Assembly (NCBI GenBank): GCA_027490305.1
Contig: JAIXYI010000088.1
Coordinates: forward strand, 124,001-188,000
Direction of reading: 5' to 3'
From: Flavobacteriaceae bacterium
GTDB taxonomy: Bacteria; Bacteroidota; Bacteroidia; Flavobacteriales; Flavobacteriaceae
Length of the DNA stretch: 64,000 bases
How positions within the stretch are numbered: the stretch's first letter is position 1; each line of letters starts with the position of its first letter. Made by a program: the position numbers and the translations under genes. The notes below the pieces were generated by a model. The model saw only the letters and a list, made by a program, of their open reading frames with translations, had not been told where the DNA came from and did no database searches. Below are positions 50,299-58,557 of the stretch, in pieces.

Positions 50299-51189
50299 AT
50301 GATATTCGGAAAAGTGGACGACCCCGGGCTCGTCGATTTCACTCTGCCGGTTGACGCGCCGGAAACCAAAGGCGTGCTGTCAAAAGGCAACTCCAAGGCG
50401 TTCGAGGCGTTTGTGGGCTGTGCCAAGTGGAACCGCAGCGACCTAAAGGGGTTTTATCCCCGCGGCACTAAAGACGAACTGACGTATTATGCCACCCAGT
50501 TCAACTCGATTGAACTGAATGCGACCTTTTACGGCATGCCAAAATGGGAGCAGGTGGAGACGTGGCGCGATAAAACGCCGGAGGGTTTTCGGTTCTTCCC
50601 GAAGGTGAGTGACCTAATCACCCATTACCGAAGGCTTAACAACGTAGAAGAACCCATCGGGACGTTTGCCAATGCGGTCAGCAATTTTGGCGATAAGCTC
50701 GGCATGGCGTTCCTGCAATTGCACGACAATTTCAAACCGAAAGATTTTACGAAACTCGAAGCGGCGCTGCGGATGTTTCCGACCGGTTTTCCGCTGGCGG
50801 TCGAAGTACGCAATGGCGAGTGGTTCGCCGATAAAACCACACTCGATGTCTTCTGTGGTTTGTTGTCGGAACTGGGCATGGCAAACATCATTGTCGACAC
50901 GGCGGGCCGGCGCGACATGCTGCATATGCGGTTGACGACACCTATGGCATTTGTGCGGTATGTGGGCGCCAATCATCCGTCGGACGTTCCACGTTTGGAC
51001 GAGTGGGTAGCACGAATCGCGGATTGGAAGAAACAAGGGCTTGAGAAATTGTATTTCTTCGTGCACCAGAACATTGAGAAGGAGTCGCCGCTGCTGTCTT
51101 CTTACTTTATCGAGCGACTGAATGCGGTTGTCGGAACAGACTTGAAAATTCCGTTGCGGCAGGTGGCGCAGCAATCGGAGTTGTTTTAA
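50299..51189 (+). CDS. DUF72 (YecE-like) domain protein
   Basis: 296 residues, cytoplasmic, TIM-barrel fold expected. The DUF72 hallmarks are FVGCAKWNRSDLKGFYP (the WxxxxxxGxFYP-type start), YATQFNSIELNATFYGMP, TPEGFRFFPKVSDLITH, LQLHDNFKP, AVEVRNGEWF and FVHQNIEKESPLL. The function is unknown in all bacteria. The ATG at 50299 was chosen; a TAACTTTC box lies 15 nt upstream (50276-50283). It is convergent with rpe across a palindrome. Confidence 0.9.
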   Translation: MIFGKVDDPGLVDFTLPVDAPETKGVLSKGNSKAFEAFVGCAKWNRSDLKGFYPRGTKDELTYYATQFNSIELNATFYGMPKWEQVETWRDKTPEGFRFFPKVSDLITHYRRLNNVEEPIGTFANAVSNFGDKLGMAFLQLHDNFKPKDFTKLEAALRMFPTGFPLAVEVRNGEWFADKTTLDVFCGLLSELGMANIIVDTAGRRDMLHMRLTTPMAFVRYVGANHPSDVPRLDEWVARIADWKKQGLEKLYFFVHQNIEKESPLLSSYFIERLNAVVGTDLKIPLRQVAQQSELF

Positions 51190-51216
51190 GGCAATACACA
51201 CCGGCTACGAAGCGGC

Positions 51217-51253
51217 TTAGACCTCAAAGGTTTTCAAAACCTTTGAGGTCTAA
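51217..51253. repeat. 37-bp near-perfect palindrome between convergent genes
   Basis: An 18-bp arm TTAGACCTCAAAGGTTTT, a single C, and the exact reverse complement of the arm. It lies 28 nt after the DUF72 stop and 60 nt before the end of rpe. No T run follows on either side, so it is not a standard terminator. I recall similar palindromes between flavobacterial genes, which suggests a REP-like family. Confidence 0.8.
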
Positions 51254-51312
51254 AGGTCGGGTTTTCGCCTTGAAAAAAGGTACGGGAAAACCGCATAAAA
51301 TGTTAAAATAGC

Positions 51313-51972
51313 TTACGCCAACAATTGGCGAAGCGAAGCCACTGTAGCTACCGGATCTTCCGAACGGAACACGAAGTTGCCTGCAACCAGCACGTCAGCA
51401 CCAGCTTCGACCAGGGCTTTTGCGTTTCCGGCATTCACACCACCGTCGATTTCAATAAGCGTTGGCGCACCTTTTCTGGTGATGAGGGCTTTCAGTTTCC
51501 GGACTTTTTCGTACGTATTCTCAATAAACGACTGCCCACCGAACCCAGGGTTGACACTCATGAGGCACACGAGATCGATGTCGCCGATTACCTCTTCCAG
51601 TAACGCAACCGAAGTGTGCGGATTCAGCGCGACGCCTGCTTTCATGCCTTCTGCCTTGATGGCCTGTAGGGTGCGGTGAAGGTGGGTACACGCTTCGTAA
51701 TGCACGGTGAGGTTGTGCGCGCCCAACGCGGCAAAGGTCTTGATGTAGCGATCAGGGTCGACAATCATAAGGTGTACATCTACGACTTTTTTCATGTATT
51801 TGACGGTCGATTCGAGCACCGGCATCCCGAAGGAGATGTTGGGCACGAAAACTCCGTCCATAATATCGATATGGAACCAATCGGCCTCACTGGCGTTGAT
51901 CATCTCGATGTCGCGTTGCAGATTGGCGAAATCAGCCGCCAGAACCGACGGCGCAATAAGAGTTTTGGACAT
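51313..51972 (-). CDS. rpe: Ribulose-phosphate 3-epimerase
   Basis: 219 residues from the ATG at 51972 ([19 protein letters not shown]). Interconverts ribulose and xylulose 5-phosphate in the pentose phosphate pathway. Motifs [46 protein letters not shown] and [12 protein letters not shown] provide the metal and phosphate sites. The promoter box TACCTTTG lies 18 nt upstream (51991-51998). The frame is open far upstream but that part consists of tandem repeats. Confidence 0.96.
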   Translation of the reverse strand: MSKTLIAPSVLAADFANLQRDIEMINASEADWFHIDIMDGVFVPNISFGMPVLESTVKYMKKVVDVHLMIVDPDRYIKTFAALGAHNLTVHYEACTHLHRTLQAIKAEGMKAGVALNPHTSVALLEEVIGDIDLVCLMSVNPGFGGQSFIENTYEKVRKLKALITRKGAPTLIEIDGGVNAGNAKALVEAGADVLVAGNFVFRSEDPVATVASLRQLLA

Positions 51973-51990
51973 AGTAGTGTTGTTGTAGCG

Positions 51991-51998
51991 CAAAGGTA
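51991..51998 (-). promoter_or_regulatory. Promoter -7 box TACCTTTG for rpe
   Basis: Perfect consensus on the minus strand, 18 nt before the rpe ATG; the heptamer array begins 23 nt further upstream. Confidence 0.6.
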
Positions 51999-52021
51999 CG
52001 GAAGATTTGGGAATGCGGGAG

Positions 52022-52112
52022 GAGGAGTGGGCAGTAGACAGTAGGCAGTGGGCAGTGGGCAGTGGGCAGTAGGCAGCGGGCAGTAGGCAGTGGCCAGTTC
52101 GCAGTAGACAGT
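52022..52112. repeat. Heptanucleotide tandem array 6 (longest)
   Basis: Thirteen consecutive 7-mers of the type RGGCAGT: GAGGAGT, GGGCAGT, AGACAGT, AGGCAGT, GGGCAGT (three times), AGGCAGC, GGGCAGT, AGGCAGT, GGCCAGT, TCGCAGT, AGACAGT. It lies upstream of the rpe promoter. It resembles the short tandemly repeated repetitive sequences known from cyanobacteria. Confidence 0.88.
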
Positions 52113-52279
52113 AATGCACTTGACTCCCCGCAGTTTTGGGTCTCCACATCAGAAGATCAGGATTGAAATCCCCACTTTTCATAAGCCGTCGTGCCTTCGC
52201 GTCTACAAATAAAAAGAGTCGCCGAATCCATAATCCGTACTCCCCTTCGCGCCTTAGTGCCTTCGCGGCTAAAATAAAA

Positions 52280-52322
52280 AAACTCCGGTATCCGAGCACG
52301 TTGTGCGAACAGACCGGAGTTT
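52280..52322 (-). terminator. Second terminator downstream of the sigma factor gene
   Basis: AAACTCCGGT (52280-52289) pairs with ACCGGAGTTT (52313-52322), with an inner GCAC/GTGC hairpin; on the minus strand it is followed by a T-rich tract. Its stem repeats that of the terminator at 52356. Confidence 0.65.
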
Positions 52323-52350
52323 CAGAACATATCTAGGTGACCATACAACA

Positions 52351-52381
52351 TGAAAAAACTCCGGTAATCAGCCGGAGTTTC
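52351..52381 (-). terminator. Terminator of the primary sigma factor gene
   Basis: AAACTCCGG (52356-52364) pairs with CCGGAGTTT (52372-52380) with a 7-nt loop; on the minus strand a run of six T follows. It is 140 nt after the stop codon. Confidence 0.75.
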
Positions 52382-52520
52382 AATCATCAATCAAAAAACG
52401 AACAGTTAATCAGACTGTTGTCGCGTTTATATCAAAAAAGTGATAGTCGTAAATTATGGACGTGCAAAATACAACTAAATTTAAAAAATCCAAATGTAAA
52501 ATGCCCGGCTATTGTTGCAA

Positions 52521-53384
52521 TTATCCCAGGTAGGTCTTCAGGATTTTGCTGCGTGAGGTGTGTTTCAACCTCCGGATAGCCTTCTCCTTGATCTGGCGCA
52601 CACGCTCGCGGGTGAGGTCGAAGGTCTCGCCAATCTCTTCAAGCGTCATCGGATGTTGGTCACCCAATCCGAAATACAGACGCACCACATCCGCTTCACG
52701 CGGTGTAAGCGTTTCAAGTGAACGCTCGATTTCCGTACGCAGTGATTCGTGGATCAGTTCACGATCCGGGTTAGGAGACTCGCCTGAACGCAATACGTCA
52801 TACAGGTTCGAATCCTCACCTTCCACAAGCGGCGCATCCATTGACAAGTGACGTCCGGAGTTCTTCATACTCTCCTTCACGTCGTTGACGGTCATGTCGA
52901 GTTCTTTCGCGATTTCTTCCGCAGATGGCGGACGCTCGTTCGATTGCTCGAGCAACGCATACATCTTGTTGATCTTGTTGATCGATCCGATTTTATTCAG
53001 CGGCAGACGCACAATACGCGATTGTTCGGCCAACGCCTGAAGGATCGACTGACGGATCCACCAAACCGCATACGAAATGAATTTAAAACCGCGAGTCTCG
53101 TCGAAACGTTGCGCCGCCTTGATCAGTCCGAGATTTCCTTCGTTGATCAAATCGGGAAGCGTCAATCCCTGGTTTTGGTATTGCTTGGCAACGGATACCA
53201 CGAAACGAAGGTTGGCTTTTGTCAACTTCTCCAACGCTTTCTGGTCTCCGGCCTTGATCTTCTGTGCGAGTTCCACCTCTTCGTCAGCGGTGATAAGATC
53301 GACTTTCCCGATTTCCTGTAGGTACTTGTCAAGTGAAGCAGTCTCCCGGTTGGTTACCTGCTTGGTAATCTTAAGTTGTCTCAT
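52521..53384 (-). CDS. rpoD: Primary sigma factor RpoD/SigA (short Bacteroidota form)
   Basis: 287 residues; regions 1.2 to 4 without the long N-terminal and non-conserved regions of proteobacterial RpoD, as usual in Bacteroidota. Region 1.2 is [21 protein letters not shown] in parts; region 2 has [35 protein letters not shown] and [13 protein letters not shown]; region 3 contains [15 protein letters not shown]; region 4 ends with [29 protein letters not shown]. It recognises the -33/-7 promoters noted in this window. Two terminators follow. Confidence 0.96.
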   Translation of the reverse strand: MRQLKITKQVTNRETASLDKYLQEIGKVDLITADEEVELAQKIKAGDQKALEKLTKANLRFVVSVAKQYQNQGLTLPDLINEGNLGLIKAAQRFDETRGFKFISYAVWWIRQSILQALAEQSRIVRLPLNKIGSINKINKMYALLEQSNERPPSAEEIAKELDMTVNDVKESMKNSGRHLSMDAPLVEGEDSNLYDVLRSGESPNPDRELIHESLRTEIERSLETLTPREADVVRLYFGLGDQHPMTLEEIGETFDLTRERVRQIKEKAIRRLKHTSRSKILKTYLG

Positions 53385-53464
53385 GAATTAGTCTGAGTGG
53401 GGTTACGATACTTGTAGTTATACGTGCGCCACCCCAAAAAAGTTACAAACCCCAAAAAAAATCT

Positions 53465-54418
53465 TTAGTACGAAAGATCGACCCGGGCGGTTAGCCGTGC
53501 TTCATAAAAGGCGGCCTTTTGTAACATCTTGCTAAAGAATAATTTACGATCACGGGTACCGGAATGGTTCAGCGACTTCGAATTCTGCAATTGGAAGAGA
53601 AAATAGTCATGGGCGTGCCGGCAGGTGACCTCGTCTCCAGTGATGAAATAACCTAACATCGTATAAGGAACGAAGAGGCGCATTCGGTTGTCATCGCCCA
53701 CAAGCACATTGTTGTTGAGGATCAGGAGTTCATTATGATAAAGGTCATAACGCGCATCGGGACGCGAACAACGACGCTCGGTTTCCGCCAGCAACGCACG
53801 GACGTCATCATACAAGGCGCGCGCCGATTCCGGTGTCAGCAGCCCGGATTCCGAGAAATAATCGATCTGCTGTAAGGTGCTATTAATCGTCGTATCGTTC
53901 CAGATTTCGCGGATGGCCATATTCGCGTAGGCGTTTCGCAGTCGACTGCTGTGCGGCAAGACGGCTTCCGGTATGGTAAACCCAGAAAAGGGCGTCATAT
54001 CGCTACCCGTCAACAATGTCATCCATACATACAACTTGAACTTCGACAATAGCGTACCACCCACCGTGTGAAAAAGCGGGATATCCTTAGCGGAATAATA
54101 CATCACCGCATCCTGCTTCTGGAAACGCTCCAGGTAATTCGCGGATGTCGCAAAATAATCGGCCAGGTCGGCAAAAGAATGGATTTCCTTGGTCTTTTCC
54201 ACCACCACTTTGTTGTCAGCGCCCAATACCGCATCCATCGACAGGTTAAAATGCCGACACAACGCGACGGCCTCGTCTATCGAGAACTTGCTTTTAGACG
54301 ATACCCGGCGGTGGGCAGCATCGTAGCTGATTGACAGAACAGCCGACAATACATCCAACAACGAATCGCCGGAGGGTATCTTCTTTCGGACGGCAGCCAG
54401 CAGCAGATCTTGGTTCAT
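53465..54418 (-). CDS. Putative DNA-binding regulator with N-terminal helix-turn-helix (BetR-like)
   Basis: 317 residues from the ATG at 54418 (MNQDLLLAAVRKKIPSGDSL); a start 15 nt upstream is possible. The N-terminus (LLDVLSAVLSISYDAAHRRVSSKSKFSIDEAVALCRHFNLSMDAV in parts) looks like an HTH_3/BetR-type domain. The rest is a helical region with no motif that I know (FATSANYLERFQKQDAVMYYSAKDIP, VPYTMLGYFITGDEVTCRHAHDYFLFQL in parts). It is divergent from the exported protein at 54516, which it may regulate; this is inferred from position only. Confidence 0.65.
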   Translation of the reverse strand: MNQDLLLAAVRKKIPSGDSLLDVLSAVLSISYDAAHRRVSSKSKFSIDEAVALCRHFNLSMDAVLGADNKVVVEKTKEIHSFADLADYFATSANYLERFQKQDAVMYYSAKDIPLFHTVGGTLLSKFKLYVWMTLLTGSDMTPFSGFTIPEAVLPHSSRLRNAYANMAIREIWNDTTINSTLQQIDYFSESGLLTPESARALYDDVRALLAETERRCSRPDARYDLYHNELLILNNNVLVGDDNRMRLFVPYTMLGYFITGDEVTCRHAHDYFLFQLQNSKSLNHSGTRDRKLFFSKMLQKAAFYEARLTARVDLSY

Positions 54419-54485
54419 TTGTGATTTTCGCAAAACACAATAGTACGAAAATTATTTAACGCAACATCGGTTGTTATTATCGCAA

Positions 54486-54493
54486 TAGTTTTG
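54486..54493 (+). promoter_or_regulatory. Promoter -7 box TAGTTTTG for the exported repeat protein
   Basis: Perfect TAnnTTTG, 22 nt before the ATG at 54516, in the 97-nt gap to the divergent regulator. Confidence 0.55.
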
Positions 54494-54515
54494 GGTCAGT
54501 AAAATACATATCGAA

Positions 54516-55250
54516 ATGAAAAAAATCCTCATTTTGGCACTCCTCGTAGCAGGCAGTACAAACGCACAAGACAGCCTCTCTCTCCGGATACAGCGGGGCT
54601 TCAGTTTATCGCCTATTTCCCGAAAAGTCAGCCGTGTCGACGGTTGGGTGCTGGGCGTCGGCCATTTTCGCAGTACACTGATTGAACGGCAAAGCGTAAA
54701 CGGCCTTAACACCGAAGTGAGTCCGACCGGCGCGGCCTTTGTACTCGCCGGGATCGTTAGGGTTATGTACCTGAGCAAACGGGGCGAAATTCCCATCATT
54801 GACAGTCTTCCGGCGGCGGCCCCGACGTTTATCCGGGTCAATGGAATCAATGTAAGTACGGGTGGGTTTATGGAAGAAGGAGCGGAGGTATGCGGACTCA
54901 ACCTTTCCACCGCCACCATCCTAAACCGGATGCAGGGTGTTTCGGTATCGGCACTCGCCTTAGGCGCGGCGCGGGTAGACGGATTCACCATCAGTCCGTT
55001 CTCTTCCATTCGACAACTCAACGGCGGCTCCATTTCCCTCACCAACAGCGCCCGGGAAGTACGGGGCGCACAAATAGGATTTCTCAACATGAGCCATGAA
55101 CTGAGCGGCCTACAGCTAGGAGCCGTCAACTCAGCCCGTTCGTCGCGATATGGCTTCCAGATTGGGCTGATTAACCGCACGCACCGTGGGTTTCAGCTAG
55201 GCTTGTTGAACATCAATAAAAAACGGGTACTACCCCTCTTAAACTGGTAA
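54516..55250 (+). CDS. Exported protein with GxQIGxxN-type surface repeats
   Basis: 244 residues with a signal peptide (MKKILILALLVAGSTNAQ). The C-terminal half has short repeating phrases typical of LA_2272-type surface repeats: VRGAQIGFLNMSHELSGLQLGAVNSA, YGFQIGLINRTHRGFQLGLLNINK (each in parts). Earlier FTISPFSSIRQLNGGSISLTNSA shows the same beta rhythm. The fold is probably a beta-solenoid or barrel at the cell surface; function unknown. It is followed 4 nt later by another exported protein and is divergent from a regulator. Confidence 0.75.
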   Translation: MKKILILALLVAGSTNAQDSLSLRIQRGFSLSPISRKVSRVDGWVLGVGHFRSTLIERQSVNGLNTEVSPTGAAFVLAGIVRVMYLSKRGEIPIIDSLPAAAPTFIRVNGINVSTGGFMEEGAEVCGLNLSTATILNRMQGVSVSALALGAARVDGFTISPFSSIRQLNGGSISLTNSAREVRGAQIGFLNMSHELSGLQLGAVNSARSSRYGFQIGLINRTHRGFQLGLLNINKKRVLPLLNW

Positions 55251-55254
55251 TCGC

Positions 55255-55878
55255 ATGATTAAGATCATTTGTGTTTCGTTGTTGCTTGCTTCCCTGATCG
55301 GATCGGCACAAGTCCGTCCTTTCCTGTCACCCACCGAACGCGTATATGTGGAAGCAGGAGGATATATTCCGCTTGACGGACTTAAAGATAAAATCCAGCC
55401 GTCTGTAAACTTCGGATTCTGGTACCGTGCGGTACATTTCGAGCGCGAATCACTCGAGATCGGCTTCAACTTGACGGTTCCGGAAAGCGTCGGCAATTTC
55501 GAGTACATCCATCGCGACAGCATCTTCAACAACCGCATCCGCGGACTCGGTGGCACCATTGGTATCCGCTACTCGGCACGAATGGATTTCTTCGAATCAC
55601 CTACCACCGGCATCGAATGGTACTCAACCCTCGGCTATGGCTTTCTTACCTACCGATCACAATTTGTAGGCTACGCTGATTCGTCTATTCCCGTTGAAAA
55701 GGAACGATACAGCAAAGTGTTCAGTACCACGTCTATCGGACTCGGGGTGCGCGGGTTTTACAAGAATGTAGGTATACAGGCGGGTTACCAGTGGACACCT
55801 TACTCCTGGTTTTACAAAGAGCTGCCGCGCGATTTTGGAAGTGGCGCGTTGTTGGTGGGGATTGTGTACAAGCAATAA
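55255..55878 (+). CDS. Exported outer-membrane barrel-like protein
   Basis: 207 residues with a signal peptide (MIKIICVSLLLASLIGSAQ). Alternating strands (VYVEAGGYIPL, VNFGFWYRAVHFERESLEIGFNLTV in parts, IGIRYSARMDFF, YSTLGYGFLTYRSQF) and a final aromatic-ended strand GALLVGIVYKQ are as in small outer-membrane barrels. I do not recognise a named family. It starts 4 nt after the surface-repeat protein, so the two are co-transcribed. Confidence 0.75.
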   Translation: MIKIICVSLLLASLIGSAQVRPFLSPTERVYVEAGGYIPLDGLKDKIQPSVNFGFWYRAVHFERESLEIGFNLTVPESVGNFEYIHRDSIFNNRIRGLGGTIGIRYSARMDFFESPTTGIEWYSTLGYGFLTYRSQFVGYADSSIPVEKERYSKVFSTTSIGLGVRGFYKNVGIQAGYQWTPYSWFYKELPRDFGSGALLVGIVYKQ

Positions 55879-55912
55879 GAAAAGCCCGGCGTTAAAACCA
55901 GGCCTAACCAAC

Positions 55913-56010
55913 TTATAATCTGTAACTAAATCCGAATTGTGCGATGCCAGCGAAGGTGTGAAACGGGAGAGGAAGGTATTGTTATCGGGTGTGTATAATT
56001 CGTAGTTGTC
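55913..56010 (-). pseudogene. Remnant of an outer-membrane barrel gene
   Basis: Read on the minus strand, the end encodes YLPLPFHTFAGIAQFGFSYRL and a TAA stop, a typical last strand of an outer-membrane barrel. The frame is broken a few codons upstream (TAA), and the adjoining sequence in another frame (DNYELYTPDNNTFLSRF) continues in style, so a frameshift and loss of the rest are likely. It lies between the convergent exported protein and the pnp terminator. Confidence 0.45.
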
Positions 56011-56031
56011 TGAAAGGCAAAAGGTTGCCTC

Positions 56032-56067
56032 AAAAAAGAAACCCTGCTCCGATAGAAGCAGGGTTTC
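56032..56067 (-). terminator. Terminator of pnp
   Basis: GAAACCCTGCT (56038-56048) and AGCAGGGTTTC (56057-56067) form an 11-bp perfect stem with an 8-nt loop; on the minus strand a T run follows (56037 down to 56032). It is 28 nt after the pnp stop. Confidence 0.88.
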
Positions 56068-56094
56068 CTGAATTAACCTAATATATAACTGGTA

Positions 56095-58410
56095 CTATTC
56101 CTGTGTTTCGTCGTTGTGTGACTCACGGGATTCTTCCTGGTCCGGGCGTGGTTCGCGCGGCGGACGGTTGTCATCACGACGTGGCCCACGATCATCACGA
56201 CGCGGTCCGCGATCGTCACGGCGGGGTCCACGATCATCGCGACGTGGTCCGCGGTCATCACGACGCTCCGGACGTGGTGCATTCTCATCACGCGGCGGAC
56301 GTGGGAGAAGCGCCTTACGGGAAACGCGCTCTTTCTTCGTCTTCGGATCGATACCCATGAATTTCACATCGAGTTCGTCACCCATGTTGACTACATCGGT
56401 TACGTTCTCCGTACGCTCCCATGCCAATTCTGACACGTGCAGCAGGATTTCGTTACCCGGTGCATCGAGGTATTCTACTACCGCACCGAAGTCCATGATC
56501 TTGATGACTTTCACGCGGTAAGTCTCACCGATTTCCGGTTTGAACTTAAGCGCTTCGATCTTGGCCAGTACCATGTCGATACCATCCTGGTCGGTACCAA
56601 GGATTTCGACAACACCCTGGTCGTCGACTTCGTTGAGTACAATCGTGGTTTTCGACAATTTCTGGAGTTCCTGGATATTCTTTCCACCTGGTCCGATGAA
56701 CGGTCCGATGTATTGGCTTGGCATGTACGCCATGATAATCTTCGGCGCATTTGGTTTCAGTTGCGGACGTGAAGCCGGGATGGCCTCTGTCAGCTTCTCC
56801 AAAATGTGAAGACGTCCGGCACGTGCCTGTTCCAACGCCTGCTCCATGATATCATAACGAAGTCCTTCAATCTTGATGTCCATCTGGCAAGCCGTGATAC
56901 CGTCAGTAGTACCCGTTACTTTGAAGTCCATGTCGCCCAGGTGATCTTCATCCCCAAGGATGTCCGACAATACGGCCCAACGACCGGTAGAATCGTCAGA
57001 GATAAGTCCCATGGCGATACCGGATACCGGCTTTACCATACCAACACCGGAATCAAGAAGCGCCATCGTACCGGCACACACAGTGGCCATGGAAGACGAT
57101 CCGTTTGATTCAAGAACTTCCGATACGATACGGATGGTATAGGCACAATCTTCCGGGATCATGTTTTTCAACGCCCGTTGTGCCAGGTTTCCGTGGCCTA
57201 CCTCACGACGTGACGTACCGCGTAGCGGACGCGCCTCACCGGTTGAGAAAGGAGGGAAGTTGTAGTGCAGGTAGAAACGTTCTTCACCTTGCTCAGATGG
57301 TGTATCGATGATGTTTGCTTCACGTGACGTACCAAGGGTTACGGTCGCCAACGCCTGGGTTTCACCCCGTGTGAAGATAGCGGAACCGTGGGTACGTGGC
57401 AGATAATCGACTTCACACCAGATCGGGCGGATGTCGGTTGTCTTACGTCCGTCAAGACGGATGCCTTTTTCAAGGATGACGTTACGGACGGCTTCTTTCT
57501 GTACTTTGTACAAGTACGTGCTCACCAGGTCACCGTTCTCAGCAAGTTCTTCTTCTGTGAACGTCGCGATGACCTCTTCCTTAACGGCTGAGAATTTCTC
57601 GCTGCGCTCTTGCTTGGATGAACCTTCAAGGGCGATGGCGTAGTACTTGTCATACGCAGCCTCTTTCACGCGGGCATGGATTGCCTCGTTCGATTTGTCG
57701 CCTTCGTATTCGCGCATCGGTTTGCCAACGGCGGCGCGCATGCGTTCCTGGGCGGCAACCTGTACCTTGATGGCGTCATGGGCGAATTTGATGGCTTCGA
57801 CCATTTCCTTTTCAGAAATCTCTTTCATCTCACCTTCCACCATCGCGACAGAGTCAGCAGAAGCACCGATCATCATGTCGATGTCAGACGCTTCGAGTTG
57901 TGACGGACTAGGGTTGATGATGAATTTACCGTCAACACGTGCTACACGCACCTCTGAAATGAGGGTCGGGAAGGGCAGGTCTGAAACGGCGATGGCAGCC
58001 GAAGCAGCAAGTCCGGCCAGTGAATCTGGCATGACTTCCTCATCGTGCGACATCAATTGGATCATTACCTGCGTTTCCGCGTGGTAATCATCCGGGAAAA
58101 GCGGACGGAGCACACGATCCACAAGGCGCATGGTCAATACTTCCTTGTCACTCGGACGCGCTTCGCGCTTAAAGAAACCACCTGGGAAACGGCCTGAAGA
58201 GGCGAATTTCTCGCGGTAGTCAACGGTGAGCGGAAGAAAATCCACTCCAGGGTTTGCAGTTCTTGCGGAGACTGCGGTAGCGAGCAGCATGGTGTCACCC
58301 ATACGCACCACTACCGATCCGTCGGCCTGTTTGGCCAATTTTCCGGTTTCGATCGAGATGGTCCTGCCATCTCCCAAATCGATAACCTCGGTAATAACAT
58401 TTGGAATCAT
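56095..58410 (-). CDS. pnp: Polyribonucleotide nucleotidyltransferase (PNPase)
   Basis: 771 residues. A phosphorolytic 3'-5' exoribonuclease of the RNA degradation machinery. Two RNase PH domains ([44 protein letters not shown] in parts; [27 protein letters not shown]), a KH domain ([17 protein letters not shown]) and an S1 domain ([21 protein letters not shown] in parts) are in order. The C-terminal tail is unusual: four copies of a 7-residue unit DDRGPRR, then an acidic end. The mRNA leader is a CAA-rich stretch. It lies downstream of rpsO, the classical arrangement. Confidence 0.96.
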   Translation of the reverse strand: MIPNVITEVIDLGDGRTISIETGKLAKQADGSVVVRMGDTMLLATAVSARTANPGVDFLPLTVDYREKFASSGRFPGGFFKREARPSDKEVLTMRLVDRVLRPLFPDDYHAETQVMIQLMSHDEEVMPDSLAGLAASAAIAVSDLPFPTLISEVRVARVDGKFIINPSPSQLEASDIDMMIGASADSVAMVEGEMKEISEKEMVEAIKFAHDAIKVQVAAQERMRAAVGKPMREYEGDKSNEAIHARVKEAAYDKYYAIALEGSSKQERSEKFSAVKEEVIATFTEEELAENGDLVSTYLYKVQKEAVRNVILEKGIRLDGRKTTDIRPIWCEVDYLPRTHGSAIFTRGETQALATVTLGTSREANIIDTPSEQGEERFYLHYNFPPFSTGEARPLRGTSRREVGHGNLAQRALKNMIPEDCAYTIRIVSEVLESNGSSSMATVCAGTMALLDSGVGMVKPVSGIAMGLISDDSTGRWAVLSDILGDEDHLGDMDFKVTGTTDGITACQMDIKIEGLRYDIMEQALEQARAGRLHILEKLTEAIPASRPQLKPNAPKIIMAYMPSQYIGPFIGPGGKNIQELQKLSKTTIVLNEVDDQGVVEILGTDQDGIDMVLAKIEALKFKPEIGETYRVKVIKIMDFGAVVEYLDAPGNEILLHVSELAWERTENVTDVVNMGDELDVKFMGIDPKTKKERVSRKALLPRPPRDENAPRPERRDDRGPRRDDRGPRRDDRGPRRDDRGPRRDDNRPPREPRPDQEESRESHNDETQE
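56171..56254. repeat. Four 21-bp tandem repeats inside pnp
   Basis: Units of 21 bp start at 56171, 56192, 56213 and 56234, each beginning TCATCACGAC or a one- or two-base variant. On the coding strand they give the DDRGPRR repeats of the PNPase tail. Third-position differences show that the copies are not very recent. Confidence 0.85.
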
Positions 58411-58440
58411 AAATCCTTTTGTTGATTAAACAGTGGGTTT

Positions 58441-58477
58441 TTGTTTGTTGTTGTAGTTGTGTTGTTGTTGTAGTTGC
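58441..58477 (-). other. CAA-rich leader of pnp
   Basis: On the minus strand, reads as CAACTACAACAACAACACAA followed by CTACAACAACAAACAA, about 30-70 nt before the pnp ATG. CTACAACAAC-type 13-mers occur twice, 17 nt apart. Such stretches stay unstructured and could favour ribosome loading. No -7 box was found between rpsO and pnp. Confidence 0.4.
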
Positions 58478-58520
58478 AGACCCAATGAAAAACCAAAACT
58501 TTTTTTGCGCCGGATTCCAA

Positions 58521-58550
58521 AACAAAAAGAGGCGCGCGGGCGCCTCTTTC
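58521..58550 (-). terminator. Terminator of rpsO
   Basis: AAAGAGGCGC (58526-58535) and GCGCCTCTTT (58540-58549) form a 10-bp perfect stem with a 4-nt loop; on the minus strand TTTTTGTTTTG follows. It lies 8 nt after the rpsO stop, so only read-through would reach pnp. Confidence 0.88.
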
Positions 58551-58557
58551 GGTCAGA

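Larger units (their letters stand above)
51999..52520. other. Gene-free stretch between rpe and the primary sigma factor gene
   Basis: No credible gene. It contains heptamer array 6, octamers CCTTCGCG-CCTTAGTG-CCTTCGCG at 52244-52267 with a further GTGCCTTCGCG at 52191, and two terminators with the same stem (52280 and 52351). The last 140 nt before the sigma factor stop are AT-rich. Confidence 0.65.

Noticed and set aside
52022-52112. Possible CRISPR array
   Set aside because: The 7-bp units are contiguous with no spacers; no cas gene is present anywhere in the window.
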